This document shows positions 26,257 through 38,459 of a DNA stretch of 64,000 nucleotides, piece after piece. A program made the position numbers and the translations under genes. The number at the start of each line of letters is the position of its first letter. The stretch's first letter is position 1. The notes beneath the pieces were generated by a model. The model was not told the origin of the DNA and did not search any database. It worked only from the letters and a program-made list of their open reading frames with translations. This DNA is from Neelides folsomi (Eukaryota; Arthropoda; Collembola; Neelipleona; Neelidae), in assembly GCA_034687125.1 (NCBI GenBank), contig JAQGBZ010000052.1:124001-188000 (forward strand), in the 5' to 3' direction.

Positions 26257-26945
26257 TTTACTCATTTAAGCCTTATAAATTCAACTTAATGGATAAATAA
26301 AACATACAATTTGTATTTATTAAATGTTTTTGTATTTATTCTCATATTAAATATCAAAAAAATATTCAACGTTTTTAAATGGGTATTTATTTTTTATTCA
26401 AGTACTTTTCCGTGTAAAATAAGGTCTATAAGATATGTTTAAGGCCTATAGACATCAAGATCTTCTAACACATTAAATTTTCTGAATATCTACCTTATCT
26501 CAACATATATTTTTAACAACATGCATATGTTACATACATTTACAATTTTTTCCAATTTAATTCAACAAAATATCATTTTTATTTTTCGTTTTTTTTTCAT
26601 TTTTAACTTTTTTTATTATTTTAACTACATTAACTCATCATTTAAAAGTTTTTATGATTTACAACTTATAGCCTTAGTTGGTTAGTTAGTTAATTTATTC
26701 TTTAATTACAAAATATTTTCTTTCCTCATGGGATCTTTGGTTCTATAATACAATACAATCCTTAAAATGTATTTTTAGAAATTAATTCTACGGTACATTC
26801 AGCTATGGGATGTTTATAATATTCGGGTTGATTTATAACAGTAAAAACGACATTTAAACAAAGTTCATTACAAAATCACAAAATCAGATTCTTCTTTTAA
26901 AATTGAATAATTTTACTACCCTAATGCGATATAATTGTTATTTTA
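26257..26945. other. Convergent spacer between PSMD13 (+) and the next gene (-)
   Basis: AT-rich and non-coding. It must hold both 3' untranslated regions. AATAAA-like hexamers lie about 40 bp after the PSMD13 stop (ATAAATAAAACATAC at about 26292). Confidence 0.5.
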
Positions 26946-29900
26946 TTAATAAAAGCCTGATTTGAGAGCTGGGGCGCTGTTTTCCCCCGGTCTTCCTCTC
27001 ATTCCCGTTGTGAATTTAACAATTCTAGTGCTAAAAGGATCCTCAATGATCTTTGGTGGTACTTTGGGTTTCGGTCTAATTAGTGTAGAAAACCGAACAC
27101 TAACATCATTCGAAGAAGATTGTAAATCGCTCTCTTGGTTTTCTGGTTGTTGTTTCGGAGAATTTCCATCAGCATATCCCGTGTCTCTTTGGACGAAATT
27201 ATGACCTCCATAATTATTCTGCGGAGGAACCGCCCAAACCCCGTTTGATCCCAATGTATTTTGAGCAGTATATTGACTCGAAATGGAAGGACCCTGAGGA
27301 ACCGTGAATTGTTGCGAAGGTTGGGAATTTTGGAAATTGAACGAAGGAGGTGGATGAGCAACAGCGAAATTATTATTTTCATTGTTAGAAGCTTGTGGAA
27401 TTAAATCTTTCGGAATATTTCCGCTCAAGAGATTCAATAATTGAATTCCGCCTGTGATTGTATTGTAATTACTAAAAGGGTCCGAACTACTTCCTTGAGA
27501 ATTTTGAGAATTGAACGAATATGAAGGACTTTGACCACCGTATGAATTATAATTGAGATTTGAAGCTGAATTAAAATCATAATTTCCTCCTCCGTTGTTC
27601 CCCGTGTGGTAGGATGTTGGACTATAGTGGTGGTTTGTAATATAGGGGTTTAAATCGGAAGAAGTGAATGTTGTGTCTTTGGGTGGCGGAGGATTCCCTA
27701 CTTGGATGAAACTCTTTGACAAGTCTAAGGGAATTGTACCGGATGGAATTCCATTCCCTTGGTCTTGTTGTGGTGGACGGTAGGGCGGTAAGCCAACCGT
27801 AAGAGAAGCGCCATAAGAAGTTGGATTTCCGAAGGAGCTTGTAATGGGTTTAATTTGGCCTAAAAGATGATCAAAGTTGTAATTAAAATTGTTGTAATTG
27901 TTGTCGTACGATGTTCGTTTTTCCAATGTGGCTGGAGAAGACGAGGAAATTTCATGTCCAGAGGTTGAGGAATATTGGGGTGGAAGCGTAACTGTATTAA
28001 AATTCTGAAGCGACGCTGTGTTTAAATTCTGACTTGCTGTATTTAAAGCGTCTCCATTCCCTGAACCACTGTCGAACTTAAAGTCCTTTAAATCAAGATT
28101 GGATTTAAAAGTGTTGAAATCGTTGTTGTTGTTAAAATTGTTCGCATTGTTGTTATCATTATTGTTGTTGTATTCTTGTCCATTGGGTATAGATTTATCT
28201 TCGAATTTTTCTAGCCCTAAACTTTTCAACGAAATGATTTTGATATCTTTTAGCCCTTCAAGAAGTTGTTCAGGAGAAGGAAACGAAGATATTGAAGCAT
28301 CGAATTTTTTATCTTCCCCGGAATTTGTATTTGGACTCACGTTGTTAAAATCCTTGAAATCGTATTTAAACTCTTCTTGTGGACTCGGCTGATTGATTTG
28401 ATTATTAATTAATGGAGTTGGAGTTCCGGGAGTAGCCGTTGACTGAATATGGGAAGTATCCAAATCGTTCTTTTCAACCTGTTTTTGTTTATTGTTCAAA
28501 TTGTTTTGAATTTTCTCAAAATTGGTTTGGAATTCTTTCAAATATTCTAAATCCTTTTCAAAATCGGATTTGTGCGGAGGAGGACTTTGTTCTTTTTCTT
28601 TTTCATAATGTTTTAGTTTAATTGAAGTTCCTGAGGCTTTTTCTGCTTCTACTGGGCCTGCATGTTTCAAATCGGGAGTTTCTGTGGTGGTTGCGGAAGG
28701 ATAATTAATCTTGAGAGGCGATCGGGTCGTGTACATATTATCTGCTACGGTGACCTTTGGCACGCCCTTGGCCTCACTGGGTGTGTTGTCAAAGATGTCT
28801 GTGATGAATTCATTTTTGAATGTGGCTCGGAAAACGGGACGTTTTGTGATCGTTTCAGAGGAATCTTCCTCACCGGAATCTTCATCAGACAAAGGCAGGA
28901 ATTTATCTTTTTCTTTGAGTGAGAGCAATTCAAATGAAGTTGTTTTCTCATTTGTTTTTGATTCTGATTGATCTTCGGGATCTTCAAATGATTCAAATGA
29001 AACTCGACGAGATTCGGATTCTTCTCCCGAATTTGAGTCAATGTGAGGAACGGGGATTTCGAATTCTTCCGCTTTAATTGATGTTGGTGTTGTCGCTTCC
29101 AGGGTTGGTGGTGGATGAAGAGTGGGAGGGGCTTCGGTTGTTAATTCGGGTTTTGATTCCTCTTTGTTTAATTGGTCTTCTTTTAATGGATGGAATGAAT
29201 CTTTGAATGGATCTTTGAATTCAACTTCTTTTGTTTCTTCTTCTTGAACTTCTCCGTTCAATGGAATTTCCTTTTCTTCTTTGGTCACTTCGTTGTTTGT
29301 TTTGGAGATGATTGGAAAAATGAAAGTTTCATTCCCATTAGGAATGTTAAAGAAATCCTTTTTGATCTCTTCCCTGCGTTTTTCCTCTTCTATCCGAACT
29401 TCTTCTTGATAAGCTTTGAAATCCTCTTCGATGTTGTATGGAGGAGGCGGAGGGGTCATTTGTGTCACGAGTGGCTGCTTTTGGATCCTCGACACTTTTG
29501 TGCTCTTTGTCCCCACGTTCTGAAGGCCTTTCACCGCCGCTGTGGTTCCTACATAAATTATGCCTAATTTTGAAATCAACAGAATCGGAAACTCGATTTG
29601 TAATATAAATAATAAGTCTCATTATATTATAAGTAATATAATAACATAAATAATTATTACTATTTTAAGGATATAAAGTACTTTACTAACAATAAATGTA
29701 CGTGTATAACATATTATAAGTACATAGGTACATAGAACTTGAGAATGGGGAGGAATGTTGTTAAATCTTTTTTATTATCACAAACGAACAAAGACTCCTA
29801 TTAAAATGAGTCTAAATATTTAATTTTTATTTTAAAAAATAATAATTTGAGCGAATTTTAAACCATTAAAAATAATTTTAAAGTGATTAAAAACTATTTT

Positions 29901-30215
29901 ACTATAATTACTATATTATTTATTGAATACTATATTGATTACTTTTAATTATAATAATTTTTCCATAATTAATTGTAAAAAAATAAACTTTTCACCTCCT
30001 ATGGCCAATGCAGCCAAGATGACATAAAGAATACACGGTCCAAATCTTTTGACCAAAGTTGGTCTTGTGGTGAACAAACTCCGCTCGTCTGATGTTTCCC
30101 GCAGTGTCCTGAACCTCGGGCGCCCGCCGCCAATGGCCGAAGGTGATATGACTTGGGTCGCAATGGCCACATTCTTGTGAGAGAAACAACGATGATGATG
30201 ATGGTGGCCCGGCAT
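26946..30215 (-). CDS. Large single-pass membrane protein with low-complexity Pro/Ser/Asn-rich region
   Basis: Two exons, 30215-29996 and 29563-26946, join across a 432-bp intron (phase 1) to 945 residues. An in-frame TGA two codons before ATG 30215 supports that start. The short N-terminal part begins MPGHHHHHRCFSHKN. It is followed at about residues 57-80 by a hydrophobic helix (FGPCILYVILAALAIGG, continuing IIYVGTTAAV over the splice). The correct hydrophobic continuation across the intron is strong evidence for the model. The rest has a PPPPP motif, an acidic Glu/Lys-rich region with many Ser/Thr, then Asn/Ser/Gln/Tyr-rich stretches to a short basic C-terminus. I recognise no catalytic or conserved domain. 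Topology (long side inside or outside) cannot be told. It could be a cuticle-associated, adhesive or mucin-like surface protein, which is a guess. Confidence 0.75.
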
Positions 30216-31206
30216 TCTTCACCGAACTGAAGAGCGAGATCTTCCCAATCCACACTTTCCCTTCGGATAAGAATGAGACGGCAATTTCCAAGTCCTACGT
30301 TTATTCGGAAACAAAAGAGGAATTAAATGGAGCACAAGCACAGGAGGAGACCCAAAAACCTTTCCTATAACATGAAAACAAGTCAAACACTAGCACTATC
30401 AAAACATAAGAAAAGAGCATAAACTGATAAACAGAGAAGTAAACACAGCAGAATAGTTCTGTAGAAGAGAATGCATTCTCTTTTCATTTGCCAATTCCTT
30501 TAATTCTTCCGTATAATCCTCACACTTTCCGAATAAGAATGAATGGACAATGTGTACTTAAGAAGTCTTATCTGAGAAATAGAGATTCATCTACATCTCT
30601 CTTCATCTTTCAATTCTCCTGTGTTGTGGGGACGAGTGATCGACTTCATCACAATTTCTATCTATTTGTATTTCTCTCAACCATTAATTAACTTTATCCA
30701 CCTACACAACCTTAGAGTTTCCAATTTATTATTTAAGATCTTGATACTGGTATATCGGGCGTTTAGAATGTGTATATAGACACTTTTAAATGCTCATTGA
30801 TTACGATGACTAGAGACCGGACTTTTATGTTTTGACATATTTTTTATCTTTGAGGAATATCGCCTGAAACTTTGGAAGCGTCCGTATTGGCCAAAATAAG
30901 GAATCTTTAGACTATGTTGTTAGAGAATATTTGGAATATTTGGGCATGTTAGGGAATATTGGGGAATATGGCGGAATATTAAAGAATATTTTATGTCGTT
31001 AAGGAATATAAAGAATATTTTAGGGGTTTCTAGGTTTGAGTATATATAATGGGTCAAAAAACTGCTCTTCGTTGCCCAAAAACGATTGGTGCTTATATGT
31101 TTTTGCACATTTAAGATACTCAATTGATTGAAATTACCAAATTACATTTTGAGCTACATAACTAAAAATATTTTATAAGATTAGTAATACTTCTAATACA
31201 TGCATA

Positions 31207-31278
31207 GGGTGCGTCAAAAATCGCTTTCTTTTTTAAAATACAATCAGATTACAATGAAAGCAACTTTTGACTCAACCC
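31207..31278. repeat. 72-bp imperfect hairpin, MITE-like, nested in the 30.8-31.9 kb element
   Basis: The arms GGGTGCGTCAAAAATCGCTTTC and the reverse complement of the right end (starting GGGTTGAGTCAAAAGTTGC) match at most positions around a short AT loop. ATA flanks both ends, which would suit a small duplication of TA type. It looks like a separate miniature element inserted in the larger one. Confidence 0.55.
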
Positions 31279-31542
31279 ATATTAGTGAGTGACAAAATAT
31301 ATTGAACACGCAATTTCTTTAATTTCTTTAATATATATAGATAGTACTACTGATAGATATATCATAATTTATAGGTACATAGTGTTAAATTGATATATTA
31401 GGGTTTAAAGACGATATAGGACCTTTAAGCTTACTTATTAAATTAAAAATGGGGATAAATGTCTGTTAGAACATTTAACAGTTTACTTGAACATATATTT
31501 ATTAATTTGCTCTGTTTCAAATTGTTATTAAGGACGAAAAAC

Positions 31543-31723
31543 TATACTCTATTCCATTTGAGATTATTGAGAATTGAATCATGTTACTTGACAAGTCATT
31601 AGAAATTCAAATAAACCGATATTATTTCCTGTAGAAATTATTTCCGGGTGATATGACATTCGATTGCTCGGTCAAGTAATATGATTCAATTCTCAATAAT
31701 CTTCTCAAATGGAATAGAGTATA
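31543..31723. repeat. Long inverted repeat: ~50-bp arms with ~78-bp loop
   Basis: Left arm 31543-31592 and right arm 31671-31723 are reverse complements with a single mismatch and one 3-base insertion in the right arm. The arms include TACTCTATTCCATTTGAG and GAATTGAATCAT. A transcript through it would fold into a stable long hairpin. It lies inside the hAT-like element, so it is either a nested foldback element or part of that element's structure. Confidence 0.8.
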
Positions 31724-32713
31724 ATGAGTTATTAAGTAGTTTAAGTTTATTGTTAAATTCAATTGGGTTTATTCAATTTTTTTCTTTGTAAAAACCTAAT
31801 TTTCCCTCGAAATTTTCATATTACATATTTTGCATATGAGAGAATATTGGGAATATAAGGGAATATTTTGCATATTTCGCTATTTTTAACGGAATATTGC
31901 CTACATATTTTAGGGTTTTATAGGGAATATATGTCCGGTCTCTAACGACGACTGACATGTGTATTATATAAAATTCTCAATTAGAGAGGCATTAGTGCAC
32001 ATCAGTTTATTAACCGAATTTAATCGATACATTATACATAGATTTCTTTTGTTCTGTGAGGGAAGAGTATTTTAATTGTACATTAATTTACTCAACTTGT
32101 GTATAAAATAGGTATTCATTGAGGCTGATTGAGGTATTTTGGAGTCTACTTTTAGGATTAAGTTAAAATGATTATTATTTAGCATTTTTATTAAAAAGAC
32201 AATGGTATTTTAAAGTATGTGAAAGGAATGGTTCAATAGAAATAATAGAAATTATAGCTGTTTCAATTATTCCAAAAACAATTAAAATATAGCTTTTGTT
32301 GTGCATTCTTTCAAAATCTGACTCGTTATGCTCATTAATATTTTTTCCGTTTAGCAATCATCGCGAATAATCATTTCATCTTCCATTGAAAATGTTTCAA
32401 CCCAAGTTTGGGTTGCAATAAAAGTTGATGTTGATGAAAAAGTAAGATTAAAATGATTAAAAGTGAAAAGATCCCGTATCCTTCTTTGTCTTTCTTCATC
32501 TGTGGAAGATTCTTTGAAATTCCCTCGTCGGCAAATGAGCATTAACAACTGACAATAAAAAGAAATCCCTTGATGAATGAATATATGCAAATGAGACCTA
32601 CGAGAGTGAAACTGTTCCGCTCCACAAGTTAATCTCAATGACAGCCCCAATTTAATTGCTTTATGTGACCAAATAAAGAGTGGAGTTGATTCTCAAAAGG
32701 TTTGGGATTTTAT

Positions 32714-33945
<1,232 letters not shown>

Positions 33946-34718
33946 CCTGCAACCGAACCGCTTGCTTGACCGGAATTAAATGCTCAGCTCGTCGACCGCA
34001 CCGTATGAGAACACGCCGTCCGGCTTGGAAGGAATGGCGATGGGAAGGGGGAACTACAAATTATTACCTTCATTTAGCTCACACAGCTTCTCAAATGTCT
34101 CGTACTGCCCCGAAATTATTTCTATTTTTTACACCTAGGTCTTTTGTTTTAAAAGCGTTTATTATTTAATTTAATCTCTAACTATATAATTGTAATCAAT
34201 TTAATATTTATAGCTCATTTTTGCGTTATGTGACGTTTCATTGTTATAAAGTATAAAGTTCTTATATTATATTAACCTAAATTATTTTTTTATAATTTAT
34301 TTATCCCGAATGACCGTAAATGCAATTTAAAATAAATAAGTTAAGTAAAAATTGTAAAAAGTTAAAATTATACTATAATTATATTAATTCATGTAAAAGT
34401 AAACCATCACCTATTTTTTATTAGTGTAATATTCATATGTTACGTACATAATTGATCCCTTTCTTATATTACAGATACATAACATAAAAAATACCTATAA
34501 CGCTCCATTCTAAAAGAATTGTATGATATAGCAGACATTATTAAAAAATTAAGTTAGTCCCTTCATCCTTTAATCCCTGTTACACACATAAATGCTAAAA
34601 TTGCTCACATACAAACTCATACTTGTTAGAATTAAGATACAAAGAGATACACACATATTGAAATACACTCATTAATGAGTCTGTATGTCTTCAACTTTAT
34701 AAAATAAAGAGATTTGAT
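33946..34718. other. Spacer between RpS11 and the secreted lectin-like gene
   Basis: The first 100 bases are GC-rich and contain the RpS11 promoter and leader. The rest is AT-rich 3' flank of the next minus-strand gene with no supported exon. Confidence 0.5.
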
Positions 34719-36094
34719 TTATCCTTTAACAACCCTCCATGGAGTAGCTTTATGGCATTCTATGATAGCAACGCTGTCATTATCAAACCCCGACATTGAA
34801 AGACATTCGGTTTGATCTTCAAAAGTCTGTAAGTTGTAAAGTCCTGGTTTTGATTCAACAGGTTTGATAATCCATTGACCCCAACGAGCTCCTTTGGATT
34901 TTCCGATTCCGTCCAAAGACTCCAATTCCCAGAAATCTTCCGAACGGACCATTTTCCATTTTTGACCTTCGTCGTCTTCCTCAACAACTTTAACCACACC
35001 GTCGTCAGCCGTCAAATACTAAAAAATTATAAAGTCGAAAACTAAAATATTCAATCATTCAATTTTAAAAAAAATTGTTATATAAAGATAGGTTCTTGTT
35101 TCTTAATATTTTTTATAAATAAAATAAAAGTTAAAATTGGGTTACCTGCCCATTCGCTTCATTAATGAGATTGTAAACTTGTCCATTAGCGATCCATGAC
35201 ACTTCAGTCGGAATCTCGTCATCCTCATTATCCTTTTGTTCATTTGCCATTGTTTCGTCTAAAAGTTGATCAAAAATAAAATCATTACCTTTCCCATAAT
35301 TTCATCTCTCCTATTGTCCTTTAAATTAAATCTCTTTGATAGCCGATAAACTCATTAACTTTATTTCGCACAAATGCAATTCGTTATCTCAATGCCCTTG
35401 ATCGGAAAAGAATGAAATGAAATGTTTTATTATCAAAATTACCATCTTTCGGCGTATCTTGATTCTCTCGCTTGAAAACAGTTTTGGCTCCGTCTACGTC
35501 AATTTCAATTTCTTCATCTTTATCATCTTTATTGGATTTCCTCATCCGTTCGAACTTATCAAGAAGGGAATTCTCCACTTCAGATAAAGTTTTGACGTTT
35601 TCCAACTCTTTTTTCAAATCTTTTGCTCCTCCGTCTCCGGCTGTTATGCTTTCAGTTTTTGCTGTCGTTAATTCAATAGTTGATTGTGTTGTCGACTTCG
35701 TTGTAGATTGCGTTGTATATTGTGAAGTTGAAGCCGTTGTGCTTTCTGTTGTACTTTGAGTTGTACTTTCAGACGTTGTCGAAGCTGTTGTTGACGCTGT
35801 TGTTGACGGTGTTGTAACTTCATGAGTTTTGGTTGTTGGATGAGTTTTAGGTGAAGCTGTTTCCATTTTCTCAAGATGTTTAATTGCATCTTGAACTTCT
35901 GCCTCAATTGTTGTCTCATTGTGATGTTCCACCTCCAGTGATAGCTTAAGATCTCCAATATGAAATCCCAAGCCGTTATCTGGTGCTGAGGTGGTTGTCA
36001 AATTAAATGGAGTGGTCGACTTCCCAGTCCCGTCTGGATTCACTGAATGGGTGATGAGATCAAAGAGAAGAGAAAAAACGCCGTAGAGCCACAT
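34719..36094 (-). CDS. Secreted protein: Thr/Ser-rich mucin-like stalk plus beta-trefoil lectin-like domain
   Basis: Three exons, 36094-35443, 35258-35146 and 35018-34719, join in phase (1, then 0) to 354 residues. A hydrophobic start (MWLYGVFSLLFDLITHS) reads as a signal peptide. Residues about 85-150 are a Thr/Ser-rich tract with a TTxSTT-type repeat, expected to carry O-glycans. A charged Lys/Glu region follows (about 160-215). The C-terminal 130 residues resemble a beta-trefoil lectin: VYNLINEANGQYLTADD, a QKW motif, ARWGQWIIKP, LYNLQTFEDQTECLSM and a tryptophan near the end. Only two cysteines are seen there, so it is not the disulphide-rich GalNAc-transferase type. Exon 2 could alone start a protein at ATG 35250, but the in-phase splice from the signal-peptide exon favours one gene. 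Function unknown; surface coat or peritrophic-type glycan binding is a guess. Confidence 0.7.
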
Positions 36095-36819
36095 CTTGAT
36101 TTACTCTCACTTTTTATATCAAAGATGAATGAAACGAATGAATGACTTTCAGATTATTCCTAATTGATTAATTGATGCTGCTAATGCTTTAACCTAGTTG
36201 GATCTTGGAGAATTGATTAAAGCTATTCTTGGTAATTTTAATTAATATAATAACTAAGTTCCAAGCTATTTATGCGATTCTTTTTAAGACTTAATAAACA
36301 TCTTAATGTGTCGTTTAAACTATCATTTAATCATGTAAGCATACTTAATATGTATTTAATCATCATTTCATCATGCTTATTATATAAAATCATTATAATA
36401 TACATCCATCGCTATAACCATTTATAATCATTCAAAGGAAATGATATTAAGTAAATAGATTAAATGAGTTTAAATAAAGTAGCACATAAAATTGAAATTA
36501 AGTTTTTATTCATAATGTTATATACTTTACATGTTCATTGACAAAAGTACAATTTATATACAATTAAAAGTGTTTTGGAAAAGTGAAGTGGAAAAACATT
36601 TATACTTATAATATAAATTTAATGAATGATTAATGAGATGATAAATATCATTTGACATAGGACGACAAATATAAAATAAATGTATTTTTAAACCAGCTTA
36701 AATGTGAACTCTGTTAGTTTAAACGTATGTCATTGAATGTGAGAAGTATTAAAATAATATTAGGATCAAGTGTTGAATGTCTGAACGAGGAAATGAACCC
36801 GATTGTGTTCATTTCTCAA

Positions 36820-37305
36820 TTAATGAGGTGAAGAGGAAGATAAATGAGTTTGGAACTGAGGGGGTTCTGTGCTTTGGAAGTTGGTGGTTTGGAACTGCGT
36901 TGGATGATTTGGATGCGGAAGTGACGGTTCTCGGAAAAGGAATGACTTTTTCAAAGAGTCCCATGAAGCTGCCAGGAGCGACAATTCACCTCGGAGTCGC
37001 ACAAGAACAATTTCGTCTCCGACTCCCGCATGAGCTCGTCCAGCGGCCAAGAGTCGTTCGATTATATTCCGTCGTCTGGCGAGGTTTTTGGCCACGGCTG
37101 CTCCGCCGCCTGCTCGGAGGAATCTTTCCTGCTCCCGGGCCCAAGCTCCAACCCGGGCAAGGGCCGCTGCCAAATTCTCCCAATGGGCAAAATCGCGTTC
37201 GAGGAATCGACGAATAACAACGGCGCGAGATGCTAATGCTTCCCAACGGCGGTCGATTGGTTCAAGTTGGCCCCCTGGACTCTTCAGTAATTCTTTGATC
37301 ACATC
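36820..37305 (-). CDS. Spectrin-repeat-like terminal exon (partial gene)
   Basis: An open frame of 161 codons begins directly after a TTTATTTGTAG acceptor (exon start 37305) and runs to a stop at 36820. Its first 120 residues have a spectrin-repeat pattern of amphipathic helices: PIDRRWEALASRA, then ERDFAHWENLAAALARVGAW and a closing LLAASWDSLKKS. The tail is Pro/Gln/Ser-rich. The GC-richness contrasts with its surroundings. Repeats of this type occur in dystrophin, spectrin and plakin proteins; which family is not decidable. Upstream exons would lie to the right. A possible partner ends at 43999, where the frame LGIARALAAFEQ would splice in phase 0 over a 6.7-kb intron. Confidence 0.5.
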   Translation of the reverse strand, partial: DVIKELLKSPGGQLEPIDRRWEALASRAVVIRRFLERDFAHWENLAAALARVGAWAREQERFLRAGGGAAVAKNLARRRNIIERLLAAGRAHAGVGDEIVLVRLRGELSLLAASWDSLKKSFLFREPSLPHPNHPTQFQTTNFQSTEPPQFQTHLSSSSPH

Positions 37306-38269
37306 CTACAAATAAATAAAACTCCATTAAATATCAGTTTATCTTAATCTTTAATTAACTTCAATTTAAGATTATTTTCATTAACTTTAATTTTCATTAA
37401 CTTTAAAGCTTTTTCATGATCCAGCGAACTAATATAATATTTATTCTCTATTTGTGAATCTTTTGATCTACACATCTACTAACATGTCAGCATGCCATAA
37501 TATGTGCAAATACGAATACCTACTTGTATCTTAATATCCTATTGGTTAATAGTAATGTTATAATTTTAAAGGTTATAATGTTTAATAAAGTATAATTGAA
37601 TCATGTCATTTAAATAATTGTTCACGTCTCCGGTAGATTTAATTTAAATGTCAAGCCAAGCATATTAATTTCCCTATTAAATTAAAGAAACGTCTATTTC
37701 AAGGTTTGGTCATTGGGATTTACTTTACAGCTGCAACGCTGCAATTTCAAGTTTCAATGTTGTACATCCGTATGTGTATGAAATAAATGGATTTATTCAA
37801 TTACTCAACGCCCTTCCGCGAATTACATTCAAGATGACAAGGGGAGATTGCAGTGTGTTTCCAACTTATCATTAATTCCAATTTAGTCCCTTGCCAGAAC
37901 ATTCACAATTGGGGAGATCCTTAAAGTTGATTCATTCTGGTCCAGGAATTGGTTCACTGGCTCAGACATGACATGTGGTTTACCAAATTGAATCAAATTG
38001 GATGAATTCTCCTAATCTGACATTCAAATTTCATTCAAAGTCCTTCCAAATTCACTCAAATGGTTCAAATGAAACAAACTTGGTCAAGTTGCAGTCAAGT
38101 TGTAGGAAAACGGAACATGTCGTATGTAACCAACTTTAACTCATATGTAACGTTGACTTTGACTTGCCCCCATATGAAGAGGAATGGAGTGATAAAGACA
38201 AATGATGAAGGAAGGAGAAATTCCCATATGTGAATTACGACCGTGTCAAATGTCAATCAAAAATCTCCA

Positions 38270-38277
38270 TATAAAAG
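38270..38277 (+). promoter_or_regulatory. TATA box candidate (TATAAAAG)
   Basis: A consensus TATAAAAG lies 43 bp before the ATG of the small membrane-protein ORF at 38313, so a start of transcription near 38300 would give a very short leader. The match is to consensus only; no transcript data. Confidence 0.4.
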
Positions 38278-38312
38278 AGTGAATGATGGACAAACGAGAT
38301 CTTTGGGTTTGA

Positions 38313-38459
38313 ATGTTTGAACGTTTCAAGAGAGTTCAGCCACATGTTGACACATTCGCCCTTTTCCTGCTCCTTGGAGTTCTCTGCTTCTTCTCAGTTT
38401 TTCAGCTCTGGTTCTTTAAACCAAAAGGATTTGGTCCAAAGACTTCTTTTACTGAATAA
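38313..38459 (+). CDS. Candidate 48-residue membrane micropeptide
   Basis: ATG 38313 opens a 48-codon frame: a basic start MFERFKRVQPHVD, one strongly hydrophobic helix (TFALFLLLGVLCFFSVFQLWFF) and a short polar Lys/Gly tail (KPKGFGPKTSFTE). A TATA box sits just upstream. It is isolated in a 12-kb gene-poor stretch. The TM pattern could arise by chance in pyrimidine-rich sequence, and an overlapping frame is also open, so this remains a candidate only. Confidence 0.35.
   Translation: MFERFKRVQPHVDTFALFLLLGVLCFFSVFQLWFFKPKGFGPKTSFTE

Larger units (their letters stand above)
30811..31944. mobile_element. Non-autonomous hAT-like DNA transposon, 1134 bp
   Basis: The ends are a perfect 12-bp terminal inverted repeat, TAGAGACCGGAC, with looser similarity inward. 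Directly outside are ACGATGAC (30803-30810) and ACGACGAC (31945-31952), an 8-bp target-site duplication with one mismatch, the size typical of hAT elements. Many GGAATAT-type motifs cluster just inside both ends, like subterminal transposase-binding repeats. No transposase-like open frame is present, so it would have needed a helper in trans. Two further inverted repeats are nested inside. Confidence 0.75.

Noticed and set aside
26962-29567. Long plus-strand open frames opposite the 26.9-30.2 kb gene
   Set aside because: They mirror the low-complexity minus-strand exon, have hydrophobic shadow composition and no splice or domain support.
29992-30291. Alternative frames giving a 99-residue protein at the start of the 26.9-30.2 kb gene
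   Set aside because: Only the frame starting at ATG 30215 splices in phase to continue the hydrophobic helix, and it has an upstream in-frame stop.
32175-32650. Two minus-strand open frames left of RpS11
   Set aside because: No signal, domain, or splice partner; composition is that of the AT-rich spacer.
36777-37217. A 146-codon plus-strand frame over the spectrin-like exon
   Set aside because: The minus-strand frame has a helical-repeat pattern and a proper acceptor; the plus frame has neither.
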